A DNA stretch of 63,097 bases from an uncultured Balneola sp. (GCA_902529115.1 CABZVB010000010.1:1-63097), one strand, 5' to 3'; positions 10,201 to 18,749 are shown, counted from the first letter of the stretch. Translations and numbers: made by a program. The notes: generated by a model not told the origin, from the letters alone.

Positions 10201-10501
10201 TAATACTTCCAATCGAATATGATTTTTGGTTGTCAAAAATAGGAGTCCAAGTGATACCAGCATTCTCAGTCTTCCAAACTCCTCCAGAGCCTACGGCTAC
10301 ATACCAATGGTTTTCATCATCAGGATGAATAGCAATATCAGAAATACGCCCTGAAGCAAAACCAGTACTTACCCCACGCCATTTAAAAGCCGAATAATTA
10401 AGCTTAGTAACATCTTTGGTTTGTTGTGCAAAAGTGGAAGGTGTGAGCATAAAAATTAGAAGAGCCCAGCTCAACATCCACATAGATATTTGTCGTATCA
10501 T
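7253..10501 (-). CDS. Secreted BNR/Asp-box (VPS10/sortilin-like) beta-propeller protein
   Basis: This 1082-residue protein has a Sec signal peptide (cleavage near TFAQQ, residue ~26). At least nine Asp-box/BNR motifs of the S-x-D-x-G-x-x-W type occur through residues ~80-720, for example STDAGTTW, STDGGTNW, STDGGETW, SDDRGDSW, SEDGGANW and STNRGKSW. They imply one or two beta-propellers. The C-terminal third holds a Gly-rich stretch (ANRGGGGGWFGGG) within a beta-sandwich-like segment, followed by a helical tail. Relatives are annotated as exo-sialidase/xyloglucanase-like or VPS10 proteins, mostly uncharacterised in Bacteroidota. No catalytic residues can be assigned, so glycan binding, hydrolysis and a scaffold role all remain possible. 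It is monocistronic, with its own terminator at 7205-7232. Confidence 0.82.
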   Translation of the reverse strand: MIRQISMWMLSWALLIFMLTPSTFAQQTKDVTKLNYSAFKWRGVSTGFASGRISDIAIHPDDENHWYVAVGSGGVWKTENAGITWTPIFDNQKSYSIGSITIDPSSPNIIWVGTGENVGGRHVGFGDGIYKSTDAGTTWINMGLTESEHISKVLVHPENSDVVWVAAQGPLWNSGGERGLYKSTDGGTNWKKVLGDEKWVGVTDIVIDPRDPNVLYAATWQRHRTVAAYMGGGPGTGIHKSTDGGETWKELKKGIPGSNKGKIGLAISPQQPDIIYAAIELDRTKGGLFMSENQGESWKKMSDMVSGGTGPHYYQELYASPHHFGRLYLMNVRTIYSDDHGRTYSNLPERNKHSDNHALAFRADDPDYLLMGSDGGIYESYDHANNWRYVGNLPLTQYYKVAVDDESPFYNLYGGTQDNGTHEGPSATDLVEGIRNADWKHILFADGHDTATEPGNPNIVYGETQRGGLHRIDRATGTVTFIQPQPLEGEDYERYNWDAPILVSPHSPTRLYFASHRVWRSDDRGDSWIPVSGDLTRDQERMTLPIMGRIQSWDNSWDMNAMSDYNTITSLGESPLKEGLLYVGTDDGIIQISEDGGANWRKIEVGSIKGIPPTAFINDIRADLFDINTVYAALDNHKYGDYKPYLIKSTNRGKSWQIISGDLPDKHLVWRVVQDHIKPNLMFAATEFGVFFTIDYGSNWIKLSGGMPTISIRDITIQRQENDLVAASFGRGFYILDDISPLREISQETLSKEADLFPTRPAKWFMPRAVEIDPGANFFTAKNPEFGATFTYYLKDGLTTKKAERMKSERAIAADQDIPFPGWDAMEEEMREIAPYIRISIADVNGNVIQTIKGTAKKGLNRATWNLRLASQNVVSLANRGGGGGWFGGGFMAVPGTYTAHLAKVEAGVVTSLDEPIEFEVVPLREASIPGPSFEKRLAFQNEIIAFQREVTITMQNFEKGMNRLMAMKRAHELALKPSNNLDKKLHDTHMQLLELQELMQGSEAKNEVGEQSPPNPNDRMMVGMRNLYTSTHAPTKMHEEMLSIGKSEFIAAKSKFGRIMNDILPALEAELNETKAPPVQN

Positions 10502-10863
10502 AAATTATTTGTGTTTGTGTATGTTAGTGACTTTAATGACTGTAAAATAAGAGTTCATAACGTTAATGTATGCTATTTTATATGCCATCATTCTATATAA
10601 GATTTAATACATCAAATTATCGCAATCTTAGAAATAAACAAGGCCACTTAACGTATTTTTTCAATAAGTTTTTGATAAAAAAACTTATTGAAAAATACAA
10701 AGGTATGAATAAGCTACATAGGCAACTAAAACTTAAAATTTCTGGCATAACTTGCATGAACCTGAAATAATACAACTTAAAGTGGTGATATCTTGTGGAT
10801 AATTTGATGCGAGTAACTCAGTAAGTTTGATTATCTTAATTCAACTTAAAAACAGTTGGAGAA
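10502..10863. other. Divergent intergenic region (362 bp) between the BNR gene and purF
   Basis: AT-rich spacer that must hold promoters for both flanking genes. A 66-codon frame at 10570-10770 has no homology-like features or ribosome binding site and spans a long hairpin, so I do not call it a gene. The one clear structure is the inverted repeat at 10653-10698, listed separately. No convincing promoter boxes were found. Confidence 0.6.
10653..10698. repeat. Long AT-only inverted repeat (about 20-bp stem)
   Basis: The left arm (10653-10673, GTATTTTTTCAATAAGTTTTT) and right arm (about 10679-10698) are reverse complements apart from one extra T, with a loop of only a few bases. The hairpin has A/T tracts on both sides of the loop. 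It lies between divergent genes, so it is not an obvious terminator for either. A remnant terminator or small mobile-element relic is possible. Confidence 0.7.
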
Positions 10864-12378
10864 ATGATGAGCGATAAGCCACGCGATTATTGTGGTATTT
10901 TTGGCATAGCCGATCACCCAGAAGCGGCACTACTCAGTTATTATGGTTTGCATTCACTGCAGCATCGGGGTCAGGAATCGGCTGGAATTTCAACCTCGTA
11001 TTTTGACGAGGAGAAAGAGCGTAATATTATGCCTACTTACAAAGATTTTGGTCTTGTATTAAGTGTTTTTGATAAGCCAAAAATTTTTAAAAAAATATTA
11101 AAAGGACGCTCAGCAATTGGTCACAATCGTTATTCTACTTCTGGATCCTCTAAGAATCCAGCCAATATTCAGCCTTTTCGGGTGCATTATCGATCAGGTA
11201 ATATTGCTATCGGGCATAATGGAAATCTTTCGAATGCCAAGCAGATTAGGGAATCATTTACCAAGCAAGGCGTCTTGTTCCAGAGTACTTCTGACACTGA
11301 ACTTATTCTTCATTTGATTGCTCAAAGCAAAAAAGATCAGCAAATAGATCAAATTCTTGATGCCTTAGGACAAATAGAAGGAGCTTTTTGTCTGGTCATA
11401 TTAACTGATGATGCTTTGGTTGCTGTACGGGATCCCAATGGCTTTAGGCCTTTAGCTCTAGGGGTAAAGGACGGGGCCTATTGCATAGCCTCTGAAACTT
11501 GCGCCTTCGATATTATCGGAGCAGAGTATGTGCGAGATGTTAAGGCTGGAGAAGTGTTGATTATTCCTCATAATGTAGCTGATAAAGGCCTTAAACCTTC
11601 CGATTTAAAGTCTTTTTATATTTTGTCTAAAGATGGAACTGCGACTTCACAATGTATTTTTGAATATGTGTACTTTTCCCGTCCGGATAGTATGATTTTT
11701 GGGGAAATGGTAGATAAGATTCGTCGAAACTTAGGTAAAGCTTTAGCGAAAGAACATCCAATCGACGAAATAGTCCAAAAAAACACGGGTATTAAGCCTG
11801 TAATTATTTCTGTACCTGATTCGTCGAATACCGCGGCTATAGGTTATGCAAGTGAAAACCAAAAAATGGGTTTCGACTGTAAATATGACATAGGTCTTAT
11901 TCGAAACCATTATGTGGGCAGGACCTTTATTTCGCCTGGACAAAAGTTGCGAGAACAAAAAGTACGTACAAAATTTAATCCAGTTAAGGGAGTAATAGAA
12001 GGTCGTACGGTTATTATCGTGGACGACAGTATAGTTAGGGGAACGACATCACAGCATTTGGTAAATATGATAAGAGCCTGTAATCCTGCAGAAATTCATT
12101 TTCTGGTGAGTTCTCCCCCTATTATTAGTCCTTGCTACTATGGTATGGATTTCCCTTCACCAGAAGAACTTATTGCCAATCGCTTTGATCGCGATATTGT
12201 AAAAATAGCGGATGAGATAGGTGTGGATAGTCTTCGCTACCTTTCACCTGATGGGTTGGTAAATGCTGTGAAGGAAGCAAATCTTTCTGGCAATGACTAT
12301 TGCACTGCATGCTTTACTTCTAAGTATCCGGTTCAAGTCAATTATAGAACTGAAAAAGAAGAAAATGAGTTGGTATGA
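10864..12378 (+). CDS. purF: Amidophosphoribosyltransferase (glutamine PRPP amidotransferase)
   Basis: This catalyses the first committed step of purine synthesis: PRPP plus glutamine gives 5-phosphoribosylamine. The Ntn-type glutaminase domain begins with the nucleophile in DYCGIFGIAD after a short propeptide, followed by LQHRGQESAGIS and IGHNRYSTSG. The PRPP-binding loop VIIVDDSIVRGTT lies near residue 380. The length (504) is normal. Two adjacent ATGs are possible (10864, 10867); the GGAG at 10858-10861 is better spaced for the second, which would make the nucleophile Cys9. A late Cys pair (DYCTACFTSKYP) is typical of the PurF C-terminus. The purine genes are not clustered: purA lies 10 kb away on the other strand. 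Confidence 0.97.
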   Translation: MMSDKPRDYCGIFGIADHPEAALLSYYGLHSLQHRGQESAGISTSYFDEEKERNIMPTYKDFGLVLSVFDKPKIFKKILKGRSAIGHNRYSTSGSSKNPANIQPFRVHYRSGNIAIGHNGNLSNAKQIRESFTKQGVLFQSTSDTELILHLIAQSKKDQQIDQILDALGQIEGAFCLVILTDDALVAVRDPNGFRPLALGVKDGAYCIASETCAFDIIGAEYVRDVKAGEVLIIPHNVADKGLKPSDLKSFYILSKDGTATSQCIFEYVYFSRPDSMIFGEMVDKIRRNLGKALAKEHPIDEIVQKNTGIKPVIISVPDSSNTAAIGYASENQKMGFDCKYDIGLIRNHYVGRTFISPGQKLREQKVRTKFNPVKGVIEGRTVIIVDDSIVRGTTSQHLVNMIRACNPAEIHFLVSSPPIISPCYYGMDFPSPEELIANRFDRDIVKIADEIGVDSLRYLSPDGLVNAVKEANLSGNDYCTACFTSKYPVQVNYRTEKEENELV

Positions 12379-12401
12379 ATCTAAGGGCAGGATAAAACGG
12401 C

Positions 12402-12986
12402 ATGTTTAATAATCCTGCTACTTTTATTACTAGCGCACCACAGTTAGAAGATTGTCCACCAATGATCTTACCTGAGTTTTGTTTTGCTGGTAGGTCCAAT
12501 GTGGGGAAATCATCGTTAATAAATGCTTTGCTCAAAAGAAAAAATCTAGCTCGCACTTCCAATATGCCGGGTAAAACCCAGCAAATGAATTATTATAAAG
12601 TGGGTGAAGCATTTTACCTTGTTGATTTACCAGGCTATGGTTACGCTAAAGTACCGAAGACAGAGCGAGAACGTTGGGGTAAAAATATACGTGTTTATTT
12701 AACTGAGCGAGAAACATTACGCTTGGTACTTCACGTAATAGATGCTAGGCATCCACCCTCGGCATTGGACGAAGACTTTTTTTATTGGTTAGCAACTGAG
12801 CAGATTCCATTCTCTGTGGTCCTTTCAAAGGCCGATAAAATCTCAAAAAATAAATTGCAGCAAGCACGATCAAACCTGAAAAAATTGCTCTATAATATGA
12901 ATATTGAAGTTCCTATACTTTCATATTCTGCAGAGAATAAAGATGGAATTGCCGATATTAAAGGACTTATAAGCGAATTTATGTAA
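12402..12986 (+). CDS. engB: Ribosome-biogenesis GTPase YsxC/EngB
   Basis: This small TRAFAC GTPase of 194 residues is needed for late assembly of the large ribosomal subunit. G motifs appear in order: G1 GRSNVGKSS (~30-38), G2 Thr in MPGKTQQMN, G3 DLPGYG (~75-80), G4 LSKADK (~141-146, SKAD in place of the more common TKAD/TKCD), and G5 near SYSAENKDG. The FCFAGRSNVGKSSLINALL context and YGYAKVPK are specific to the EngB family. It begins 23 bp after purF and is probably co-transcribed with it. The stop is followed by a 94-bp AT-rich spacer before serA. Confidence 0.96.
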   Translation: MFNNPATFITSAPQLEDCPPMILPEFCFAGRSNVGKSSLINALLKRKNLARTSNMPGKTQQMNYYKVGEAFYLVDLPGYGYAKVPKTERERWGKNIRVYLTERETLRLVLHVIDARHPPSALDEDFFYWLATEQIPFSVVLSKADKISKNKLQQARSNLKKLLYNMNIEVPILSYSAENKDGIADIKGLISEFM

Positions 12987-13080
12987 TCATGAATGTATTC
13001 ATTACGTCATGCACAAATTCCCTAACGAATTCATAAATTTCTAAATTTTTCATTAATAACAAGACTCACGAATCCTCATT

Positions 13081-14670
13081 ATGTCATTTTCCGTACTCCT
13101 CCTCGACAACGTTGACCCAGTCTGTAAACAAGTTTTTGAACAGCGTGGCATTAAAGCGGTACAACCTGGTACCCTCACACTTGAAGAATTAAACGCATGT
13201 ATTGGTGAGTATGATGGGTTGGTAGTCCGAAGTGCTACCAAGGTTACTCCACAGCTATTACAACATGCTCAAAAACTTAAAGTGATTGGTCGAGCTGGGG
13301 TAGGAGTCGACAATATTGATATTCCCGCTTCTACAACAAAAGGTGTACTGGTCATGAATACTCCGGACGGAAACACCATTTCAACGGCAGAGCATACTTG
13401 TGGGTTAATTATTGCAATGTCACGAAATATTCCAGTTGCCGTGCAAACTGTAAAAGATGGGGGCTGGAATCGTAAAGCGTATATGGGGACAGAAGTACAT
13501 GGCAAAACACTAGGTATAGTGGGTTTGGGAAAAATTGGATCGGAAGTAGCTAGAAGATTGAAGGTTTTTGGGATGGAAATTATTTCATGTGACCCATTTT
13601 CTACCGATGAACATGCTCAACAATTAGGGGTTAAATTAGTCGAACTGGAAGAACTTTTATTGACTAGTGATTATGTAACAGTTCATACTCCGCTTACTGA
13701 AAAAACCAAAGGTCTTATTTCTTTGGCTAACAAAGAAGGCCTAAAAAAAGGAATGCGTTTGGTTAATTGTGCCCGCGGTGGTATTTATAAGGAAGCTGAC
13801 TTAACGCAATTATTGGACGAGGGAGTATTAGGTGGTGTTGCCTTGGACGTATATTCAACGGAGCCACCTACTGAGGAGATTTATCAAATGCTAGCTCATC
13901 CAAAAGTCATCTGTACACCTCATCTCGGAGCATCAACCGAAGAAGCCCAGGAAAAAGTAGCGGAGCAAATAGCTGCTCAAATGGCTGATGCCCTTGAAAA
14001 TACCAACTATAAAGGGAGCATTAACGGTAAATCAATTGCACTTTTAACCAACAAAGAGGTTCAACTCTATCTCATATTAGCAGAAAAACTAGGTAAGGCT
14101 ATGGTGCAATTATCACCCGAACAAATCAGCGAATTAGAATTTGAGTACGCTGGTGATTGCACCAAATACGCAGATGTTCTGACTGATGGAATTTTGAAGG
14201 GAATTATAAGTGAATATGTCGATGATTCAATTAATTTAATCAATGCTCGAGTATACGCAGACGAGCGCGGCTTTGAAATTAAGGAAGTGACTTCTAACAA
14301 AACCAAAACGTTCTCAGATTTAATTACGATAAGAATGCCTAAGAATGAAGAGTACAAAAGTATTTCGGCTACTCTCTTTGGTGATGGAGATTACCGTGTG
14401 GTAGACATCGATGGATATGGATTGGAAATGCGATTGGAAGGAGATCTGTTGCTATACCAAAATGAAGATAAGCCGGGTATGTTGGCTATGGTAAGTGGAG
14501 CATTGGCGCAGGACTCTATTAATATTGGGGCCCTAAGTTTAGGGCGGGCATCCAAAGGGTCTAAAGCGATTACTGCGGTAGCGGTCGATCGTAAGTTAAG
14601 CCGGGAAGAAACGCAAAATATTCAAGGTATGGATGGTGTAAAAGCCTTGCGATTTATTTCGTTGAGTTAG
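13081..14670 (+). CDS. serA: D-3-phosphoglycerate dehydrogenase (long, ACT-containing form)
   Basis: First step of the phosphorylated serine pathway: oxidation of 3-phosphoglycerate to 3-phosphohydroxypyruvate with NAD+. At 529 residues it matches the long type: substrate/nucleotide domains (~1-315), an intervening allosteric-substrate-binding domain (~320-450), and a C-terminal ACT domain (~455-529, LLYQNEDKPGMLAMVSGALA), which in this family usually senses serine. The NAD-binding motif GLGKIGSEV is at ~148-156. Catalytic Arg is in NCARGGIY (~229-236), followed by the Glu in STEPP, and His is in TPHLGAS (~279-285). The TAG stop overlaps the opposing mnmD stop by four bases (TTAG). Confidence 0.97.
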   Translation: MSFSVLLLDNVDPVCKQVFEQRGIKAVQPGTLTLEELNACIGEYDGLVVRSATKVTPQLLQHAQKLKVIGRAGVGVDNIDIPASTTKGVLVMNTPDGNTISTAEHTCGLIIAMSRNIPVAVQTVKDGGWNRKAYMGTEVHGKTLGIVGLGKIGSEVARRLKVFGMEIISCDPFSTDEHAQQLGVKLVELEELLLTSDYVTVHTPLTEKTKGLISLANKEGLKKGMRLVNCARGGIYKEADLTQLLDEGVLGGVALDVYSTEPPTEEIYQMLAHPKVICTPHLGASTEEAQEKVAEQIAAQMADALENTNYKGSINGKSIALLTNKEVQLYLILAEKLGKAMVQLSPEQISELEFEYAGDCTKYADVLTDGILKGIISEYVDDSINLINARVYADERGFEIKEVTSNKTKTFSDLITIRMPKNEEYKSISATLFGDGDYRVVDIDGYGLEMRLEGDLLLYQNEDKPGMLAMVSGALAQDSINIGALSLGRASKGSKAITAVAVDRKLSREETQNIQGMDGVKALRFISLS

Positions 14671-15494
14671 TTATCGCTTCGATTCCAATCCCCAGCGTCC
14701 CAACGCTGGGTTAAACGCTGAAGATCGCAGGCTTTTAACTGCTGTTCTTGAAGGACTATATCGGGTAGTTTTTCTAAGCTAGCCATGGTCATTTCCTTTT
14801 TTCCAAGCACCCCAATAGCTTTATATACTTGCCACCCTGCCACTGCCATGGCTGCACGAATTTGGGTTGCAGCTGCGTAGGTGCTTAGTTTTGCATGAGG
14901 ATTACCCCATTTCTTATAACTTTCAAAAATACTTGGTGTCCAGCATTCTGGATTCTGTTGGATGGAGAAGGGATCGTGAAAATAAAAATCTATGCATTGG
15001 CCTTGAGGATGTAGTTCGTTGATTTCTTGAATATTACCCCAATACAGATGTAAAAAAATAGGAATATCCTCATCTGGTTGATGATGATTCCATCCCTTTT
15101 TTAACCCATCTAAGCTAGTAAAAATCCAGTTTCTCATGCTGTTTCTTTGCCAATCGATGGGATACTGAAATGATGCAGTAATTTCTGCAGAAATGGGGTT
15201 GGCTTCAACCGAATAAAAATGTAGAGCTCTCGAAGCGTTACTCTCTAAATCGGGTTTATCCTTCAAAAAAGCTTGAGCGGCCAATAAGAAATTAAGTCCC
15301 GTGCCAAAGCCCATTTCAAAAACCCTAAGTTCACCATCATGTGCCTGAAGAAATGCTTCAATATTCAGGCGTTTAATGAAGACTGTTTGACTTTCTGACA
15401 GCGCTCCGTTCGGATTGTGATAATACTGGTTATATCTTTTTGAAAAGAGGGTAGAAGACCCATCTTTGGTTACAAAAGGATGCACTTTCATCAT
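14667..15494 (-). CDS. mnmD: tRNA (mnm5s2U34) methyltransferase MnmD, stand-alone MnmC methyltransferase domain
   Basis: SAM-dependent methylation completing the 5-methylaminomethyl group at U34 of tRNAs for split-box codons. The start TKDGSSTLFSKRYNQYYHNP fits the family's T-x-DGS-x-T-L...YH pattern. The SAM motif FEMGFGTGLNFLL is at ~59-71. The catalytic block HDPFSIQQNPECW, with the DxFSP...NPE.W pattern, precedes STYAAATQIRAAM and VLGKKEMTMA. At 275 residues only the methyltransferase half of bifunctional MnmC is present; no FAD-oxidase half is nearby, as usual in Bacteroidota-like genomes. It lies 6 bp downstream of a small membrane-protein gene and meets serA tail to tail with a 4-bp overlap. 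Confidence 0.9.
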   Translation of the reverse strand: MMKVHPFVTKDGSSTLFSKRYNQYYHNPNGALSESQTVFIKRLNIEAFLQAHDGELRVFEMGFGTGLNFLLAAQAFLKDKPDLESNASRALHFYSVEANPISAEITASFQYPIDWQRNSMRNWIFTSLDGLKKGWNHHQPDEDIPIFLHLYWGNIQEINELHPQGQCIDFYFHDPFSIQQNPECWTPSIFESYKKWGNPHAKLSTYAAATQIRAAMAVAGWQVYKAIGVLGKKEMTMASLEKLPDIVLQEQQLKACDLQRLTQRWDAGDWNRSDN

Positions 15495-15500
15495 CCTAGA

Positions 15501-15791
15501 TTACTCAAATTTTGACCTAAGAAATTGGGGTCCAGTCACTACACTTACTGTCTCTTTTTCCCCAACCTCGCTTGTTGATATCTCCATGGCCTTACCACTT
15601 GGTTCTACAGCATCTTTAGCGGCCTTTATAGATTTCTTTACAATAATAGCAATATTCTGTTCAAATAACATAGATGGGTGGGTATTCTCCCGATTACGCC
15701 TCTCTTCTTGATGGTTTTTATTATTAACAAGTTTAGCTACAAAAAAAAGTAGAATAGCCCTAACAAATATTTCCCAAGAAAATGAACGCAT
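15501..15791 (-). CDS. Small single-pass membrane protein of unknown function
   Basis: A 96-codon frame ending 6 bp before the mnmD start on the same strand, so probably co-transcribed. Residues ~7-20 (IFVRAILLFFVAKLV) form one hydrophobic helix, followed by a charged Asn/Lys/Glu/Arg-rich linker and a Lys/Ala-rich amphipathic stretch (IIVKKSIKAAKDAV). The arrangement resembles the small DUF4834-type membrane proteins common in Bacteroidota, but I cannot confirm membership. Support is position, a plausible membrane-protein composition and the intact frame. No function is assigned. The opposite-strand frame across the same bases looks like a shadow. Confidence 0.5.
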   Translation of the reverse strand: MRSFSWEIFVRAILLFFVAKLVNNKNHQEERRNRENTHPSMLFEQNIAIIVKKSIKAAKDAVEPSGKAMEISTSEVGEKETVSVVTGPQFLRSKFE

Positions 15792-15877
15792 AGTTTTCCT
15801 ACATTATAAGTGTATAAGAACATACGAAGAACTAATACGAAGGTTACAGCTCCGTAAACTCACAAAGTATCTATTCG

Positions 15878-17074
15878 ATGAACATTAAACAGTGGTGTGC
15901 TCCTTACTTAAGACAAGCTAAAGAAGAACGGGAATATTTGCATAGTTTTCCCGAATTGAGTTATAAAGAATTTGAAACAACCAACTACATTGAGCAGCAG
16001 CTAACACAGTTAGGTATTGTTGTCGAAAGACCATTGGAAACTGGTTGTGTGGCAATAATTGAGGGGGATATTATCTCAGATAGAGTAGTTGCTCTCCGAG
16101 CAGATATTGACGCACTGCCCATACAGGAGGAGGGAGAAGCTAAAGCTGATTTTTTTTCAACGCGTTCAGGAGTGGCCCACTGTTGTGGCCATGATGCGCA
16201 TACGGCTAATTTATTAGGAGTCGCGCGAGTATTAGCGAATCATACCTCTGAGCTGTCGGGGAAGGTGGTATTAATTTTTCAGCCCGGGGAAGAAAAACTC
16301 CCTGGCGGAGGGCGTTTACTTTGTGAAACAGGATGGCTTCAAAAGTATCCGATACAACAAATTTTCGGATTACATACCTCACCTTCGCATAGCCCTGGAA
16401 CCATTGCTATTCGCCCTGGAGAGTTAATGGCAGCACCTGATGAGTTTCAAATGATGATTCGTGGGGTTGGTGGGCATGCTGCGCGCCCACATGAAGCGGT
16501 TGATCCTGTAGTAGTTGCCGCTGAATGTATCTCTTCCTTTCAAACCATTGTCAGCAGAAGCATTGATCCAACGGAAGCGGCCGTAGTAACGGTAGGCAGA
16601 ATCGAAGGGGGTACGGCCCATAATATAATACCTGAAATGGTCCAACTATGGGGAACCATTCGAACGTTCTCGAGTGCTACGGCTCAACGTGTCGAGCAGC
16701 GATTGCAACAAATATGTGAGGGTATCGCTCAAGCCCATGAAGCTGAAATATCTTTGACCATTAACAAGGGATACCCTGCTGTGATTAACGACGAAAAAGC
16801 CGCTAGAGAAGTTATTAAGCATGCTAACCAATTGTTTGAACCCGATAAAATTGTGGAGCTTGAACGACCTATTATGGCAGGCGAAGATTTCTCTTTTTAT
16901 CAGCAGTATTTTTCTGGAGCTTTCTTCTTTGTTGGAAGTGGTGCTCAAGAAAGTGACTCTACCTATGTTTGGCATCATCCAAAATACAACGTAGATCCTG
17001 GGTTTTTTGACGTAGCGATGCCCTTGATGGTATCATTAGCTCTTGGCGAATTAGATAAAGCAGGATTAGATTAG
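15878..17074 (+). CDS. M20-family metal-dependent amidohydrolase (N-acyl-amino-acid hydrolase-like)
   Basis: This 398-residue M20D-type amidohydrolase cleaves the amide of N-acyl amino acids or conjugates. Metal and catalytic motifs in order: ALRADIDALPIQEE (~72-85, Asp ligand), HCCGHDAHTA (~101-110, Cys and His ligands), FQPGEEK (~134-140, catalytic Glu), FGLHTSP (His), and GEDFSFY near the C-terminus. The lid/dimerisation domain carries GVGGHAARPHEAVDPV and GGTAHNIIPE, diagnostic of M20D enzymes such as hippurate or IAA-amino-acid hydrolases. No signal peptide, so cytoplasmic. A GTG-initiated FAD oxidase starts 10 bp downstream, implying that the released amine or amino acid is oxidised next. 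The exact substrate is unknown. Confidence 0.92.
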   Translation: MNIKQWCAPYLRQAKEEREYLHSFPELSYKEFETTNYIEQQLTQLGIVVERPLETGCVAIIEGDIISDRVVALRADIDALPIQEEGEAKADFFSTRSGVAHCCGHDAHTANLLGVARVLANHTSELSGKVVLIFQPGEEKLPGGGRLLCETGWLQKYPIQQIFGLHTSPSHSPGTIAIRPGELMAAPDEFQMMIRGVGGHAARPHEAVDPVVVAAECISSFQTIVSRSIDPTEAAVVTVGRIEGGTAHNIIPEMVQLWGTIRTFSSATAQRVEQRLQQICEGIAQAHEAEISLTINKGYPAVINDEKAAREVIKHANQLFEPDKIVELERPIMAGEDFSFYQQYFSGAFFFVGSGAQESDSTYVWHHPKYNVDPGFFDVAMPLMVSLALGELDKAGLD

Positions 17075-17084
17075 GTTTAGAATT

Positions 17085-18278
17085 GTGAGTATATCTAAAT
17101 CATTTTATCGCCCTAAGAAAGCTCAATGGTCGTACTGGGAAAGAGAGTTGAAATGGGATCGCACGTTAGCAAGTTATTTCTCGTATCGACCATTGGAAAG
17201 CAACTACGACTTTGTTGTAGTTGGGGCAGGATTTACAGGTCTATCAGCGGTATATCATTTAGCCAAAAGACATCCAAGAGCTAAAATTGCTCTTATTGAT
17301 CGGTACCTACCTCCATTGGGAGCGAGTACCCGAAATGCAGGCTTTGCTTGCATAGGTACAGTGGGAGAGTTTATCGCCGATAGCCAGCTAGAACAACCCG
17401 AGTGTGTCTGGGATCGTATGCATGAACGTTGGCAGGGGTTAACTTTACTTAGAAGTATTTTGGGAGATCAAGTTATTGGGTATGAGTCCTTAGGTGGACA
17501 TGAACTATTTACTGAAGAAGAGGAATTTGAGCGGGTCTCAGGCTATTTGGCTTCTTGTAATACTGCTCTAAAACAAAGAACAGGATTAGACCAATGGTAT
17601 AATTTAACAAGGATTAATGGATATAATGCCATTCAAATGCCTCGAGAGGGACAACTTCAACCCGCAATGGCATGGTCAGGATTTGCCCATTTATGTGAAC
17701 AGATGGGTATACACTTAGCTTGGGGACGAAAATTGGTAGATATGACGGAAAAAATGGATGGAGTATGCTTAACAGTGGAAGAGGGTGCTAAAGGTAGCCA
17801 CCAACAGTTTCGTAGCTCGTCAGTGATTCTAGCAACCAATGCCTTTTCAAAATCAATAGACCGAGATATTTCGGTAAGTCCTTGCAGAGGTTTGGTACTG
17901 CTAACCAAAGCCTTAGATTCTCAGCCTTGGCAAGGAACCTTTCATGCACAGCAGGGATATATTTATTTTCGAAATGTGGGGACAGATCGTTTGTTGTTGG
18001 GGGGGGCTAGGCATGTGGATTTCTCTGGTGAAACCACCACTCAATTTGGCGTAAATACCGAAATTAAAGCGTTTTTACTTAAATACATGAAAGAGATATT
18101 AGTGATAGATCCTAGTGAGGTTGAATTCGAATGGTCAGGAATTATGGGTTTTACGCCAGATAAAAATCCGGTTATTCGGACCGAATTATCCGGAAATATA
18201 GCTTTGGCAGTAGGATTGAGTGGTATGGGAGTGGCTCTTAGTGCAGAACTTGGCAGGAAAGCAGCAGAGTTTTTTTAG
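17085..18278 (+). CDS. FAD-dependent amine/D-amino-acid oxidoreductase (DAO family)
   Basis: A 397-residue DAO-fold flavoenzyme. The Rossmann dinucleotide motif FVVVGAGFTGLSA sits unusually deep at ~43-55 after a segment with WERELKWD, similar to PuuB-like gamma-glutamylputrescine oxidases. It is followed by LIDR and by STRNAGFACIGTVGE, the FAD-contacting block of that subfamily. The C-terminal EWSGIMGFTPDKNPVI and AVGLSGMGV form the second FAD-binding region. The start is GTG at 17085, 10 bp after the M20 gene, so the two likely form an operon for using N-acylated amines or amino acids. Whether it is an oxidase using O2 or a respiratory-chain dehydrogenase cannot be told. Confidence 0.88.
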   Translation: MSISKSFYRPKKAQWSYWERELKWDRTLASYFSYRPLESNYDFVVVGAGFTGLSAVYHLAKRHPRAKIALIDRYLPPLGASTRNAGFACIGTVGEFIADSQLEQPECVWDRMHERWQGLTLLRSILGDQVIGYESLGGHELFTEEEEFERVSGYLASCNTALKQRTGLDQWYNLTRINGYNAIQMPREGQLQPAMAWSGFAHLCEQMGIHLAWGRKLVDMTEKMDGVCLTVEEGAKGSHQQFRSSSVILATNAFSKSIDRDISVSPCRGLVLLTKALDSQPWQGTFHAQQGYIYFRNVGTDRLLLGGARHVDFSGETTTQFGVNTEIKAFLLKYMKEILVIDPSEVEFEWSGIMGFTPDKNPVIRTELSGNIALAVGLSGMGVALSAELGRKAAEFF

Positions 18279-18749
18279 TTCACCTTAGGAGTTATAGTTT
18301 GATAAAAGCGTAACCGTTCTACTGTAATCATAGCAGTTGCTCCCATAAATGAACTCGGTGCACTTGGTAAAAGGGCACATTATAAATTTGATTACCAAGA
18401 GACCATTCTTCCATTTTATTTCATTAGTATCCATTAGCTGCTTATGGGGTACTCGAATGATTTCTTCTACCACATTGGGACATGCTGCCTTACTTTCTGT
18501 ATTATGTATTCAAGCAATAAATGGAGTGATTTTGTTTTTACTATGATGTAAGTAAAAGGTTGGTAGTTCTCCAATCAGCCAACCGTTTGAGTTGCTTTAT
18601 TATAGAAGTATAAGATATGATAGAATCTAGAGAGTCTAAGGAAAGATTTTTTATGAATCTCTAGCCTGCTTACCTTGTTGAAAATTTATCACCTATGTAA
18701 CCTTAGACCGTTTATGAACTAAGATTCGGTTTCTACAAATACAAAGCGT
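18279..18749. other. Intergenic region (471 bp) without a supported gene
   Basis: Between two same-strand genes. Short frames at 18349-18546 (+) and 18285-18473 (-) overlap antiparallel, lack ribosome binding sites and read as noise. A weak hairpin (GGTTGG 18558-18563 with CCAACC 18579-18584) is followed by T4 only on the minus strand. A promoter for the downstream kinase operon is expected here, but no convincing boxes were found. Confidence 0.5.

Noticed and set aside
10570-10770. 66-codon plus-strand frame between the BNR gene and purF
   Set aside because: Spans the 10653-10698 hairpin, has no ribosome binding site and low-complexity AT-rich codons; likely random.
18285-18546. Two short overlapping frames on opposite strands
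   Set aside because: Mutually antiparallel, no ribosome binding site and no recognisable domain; intergenic noise.
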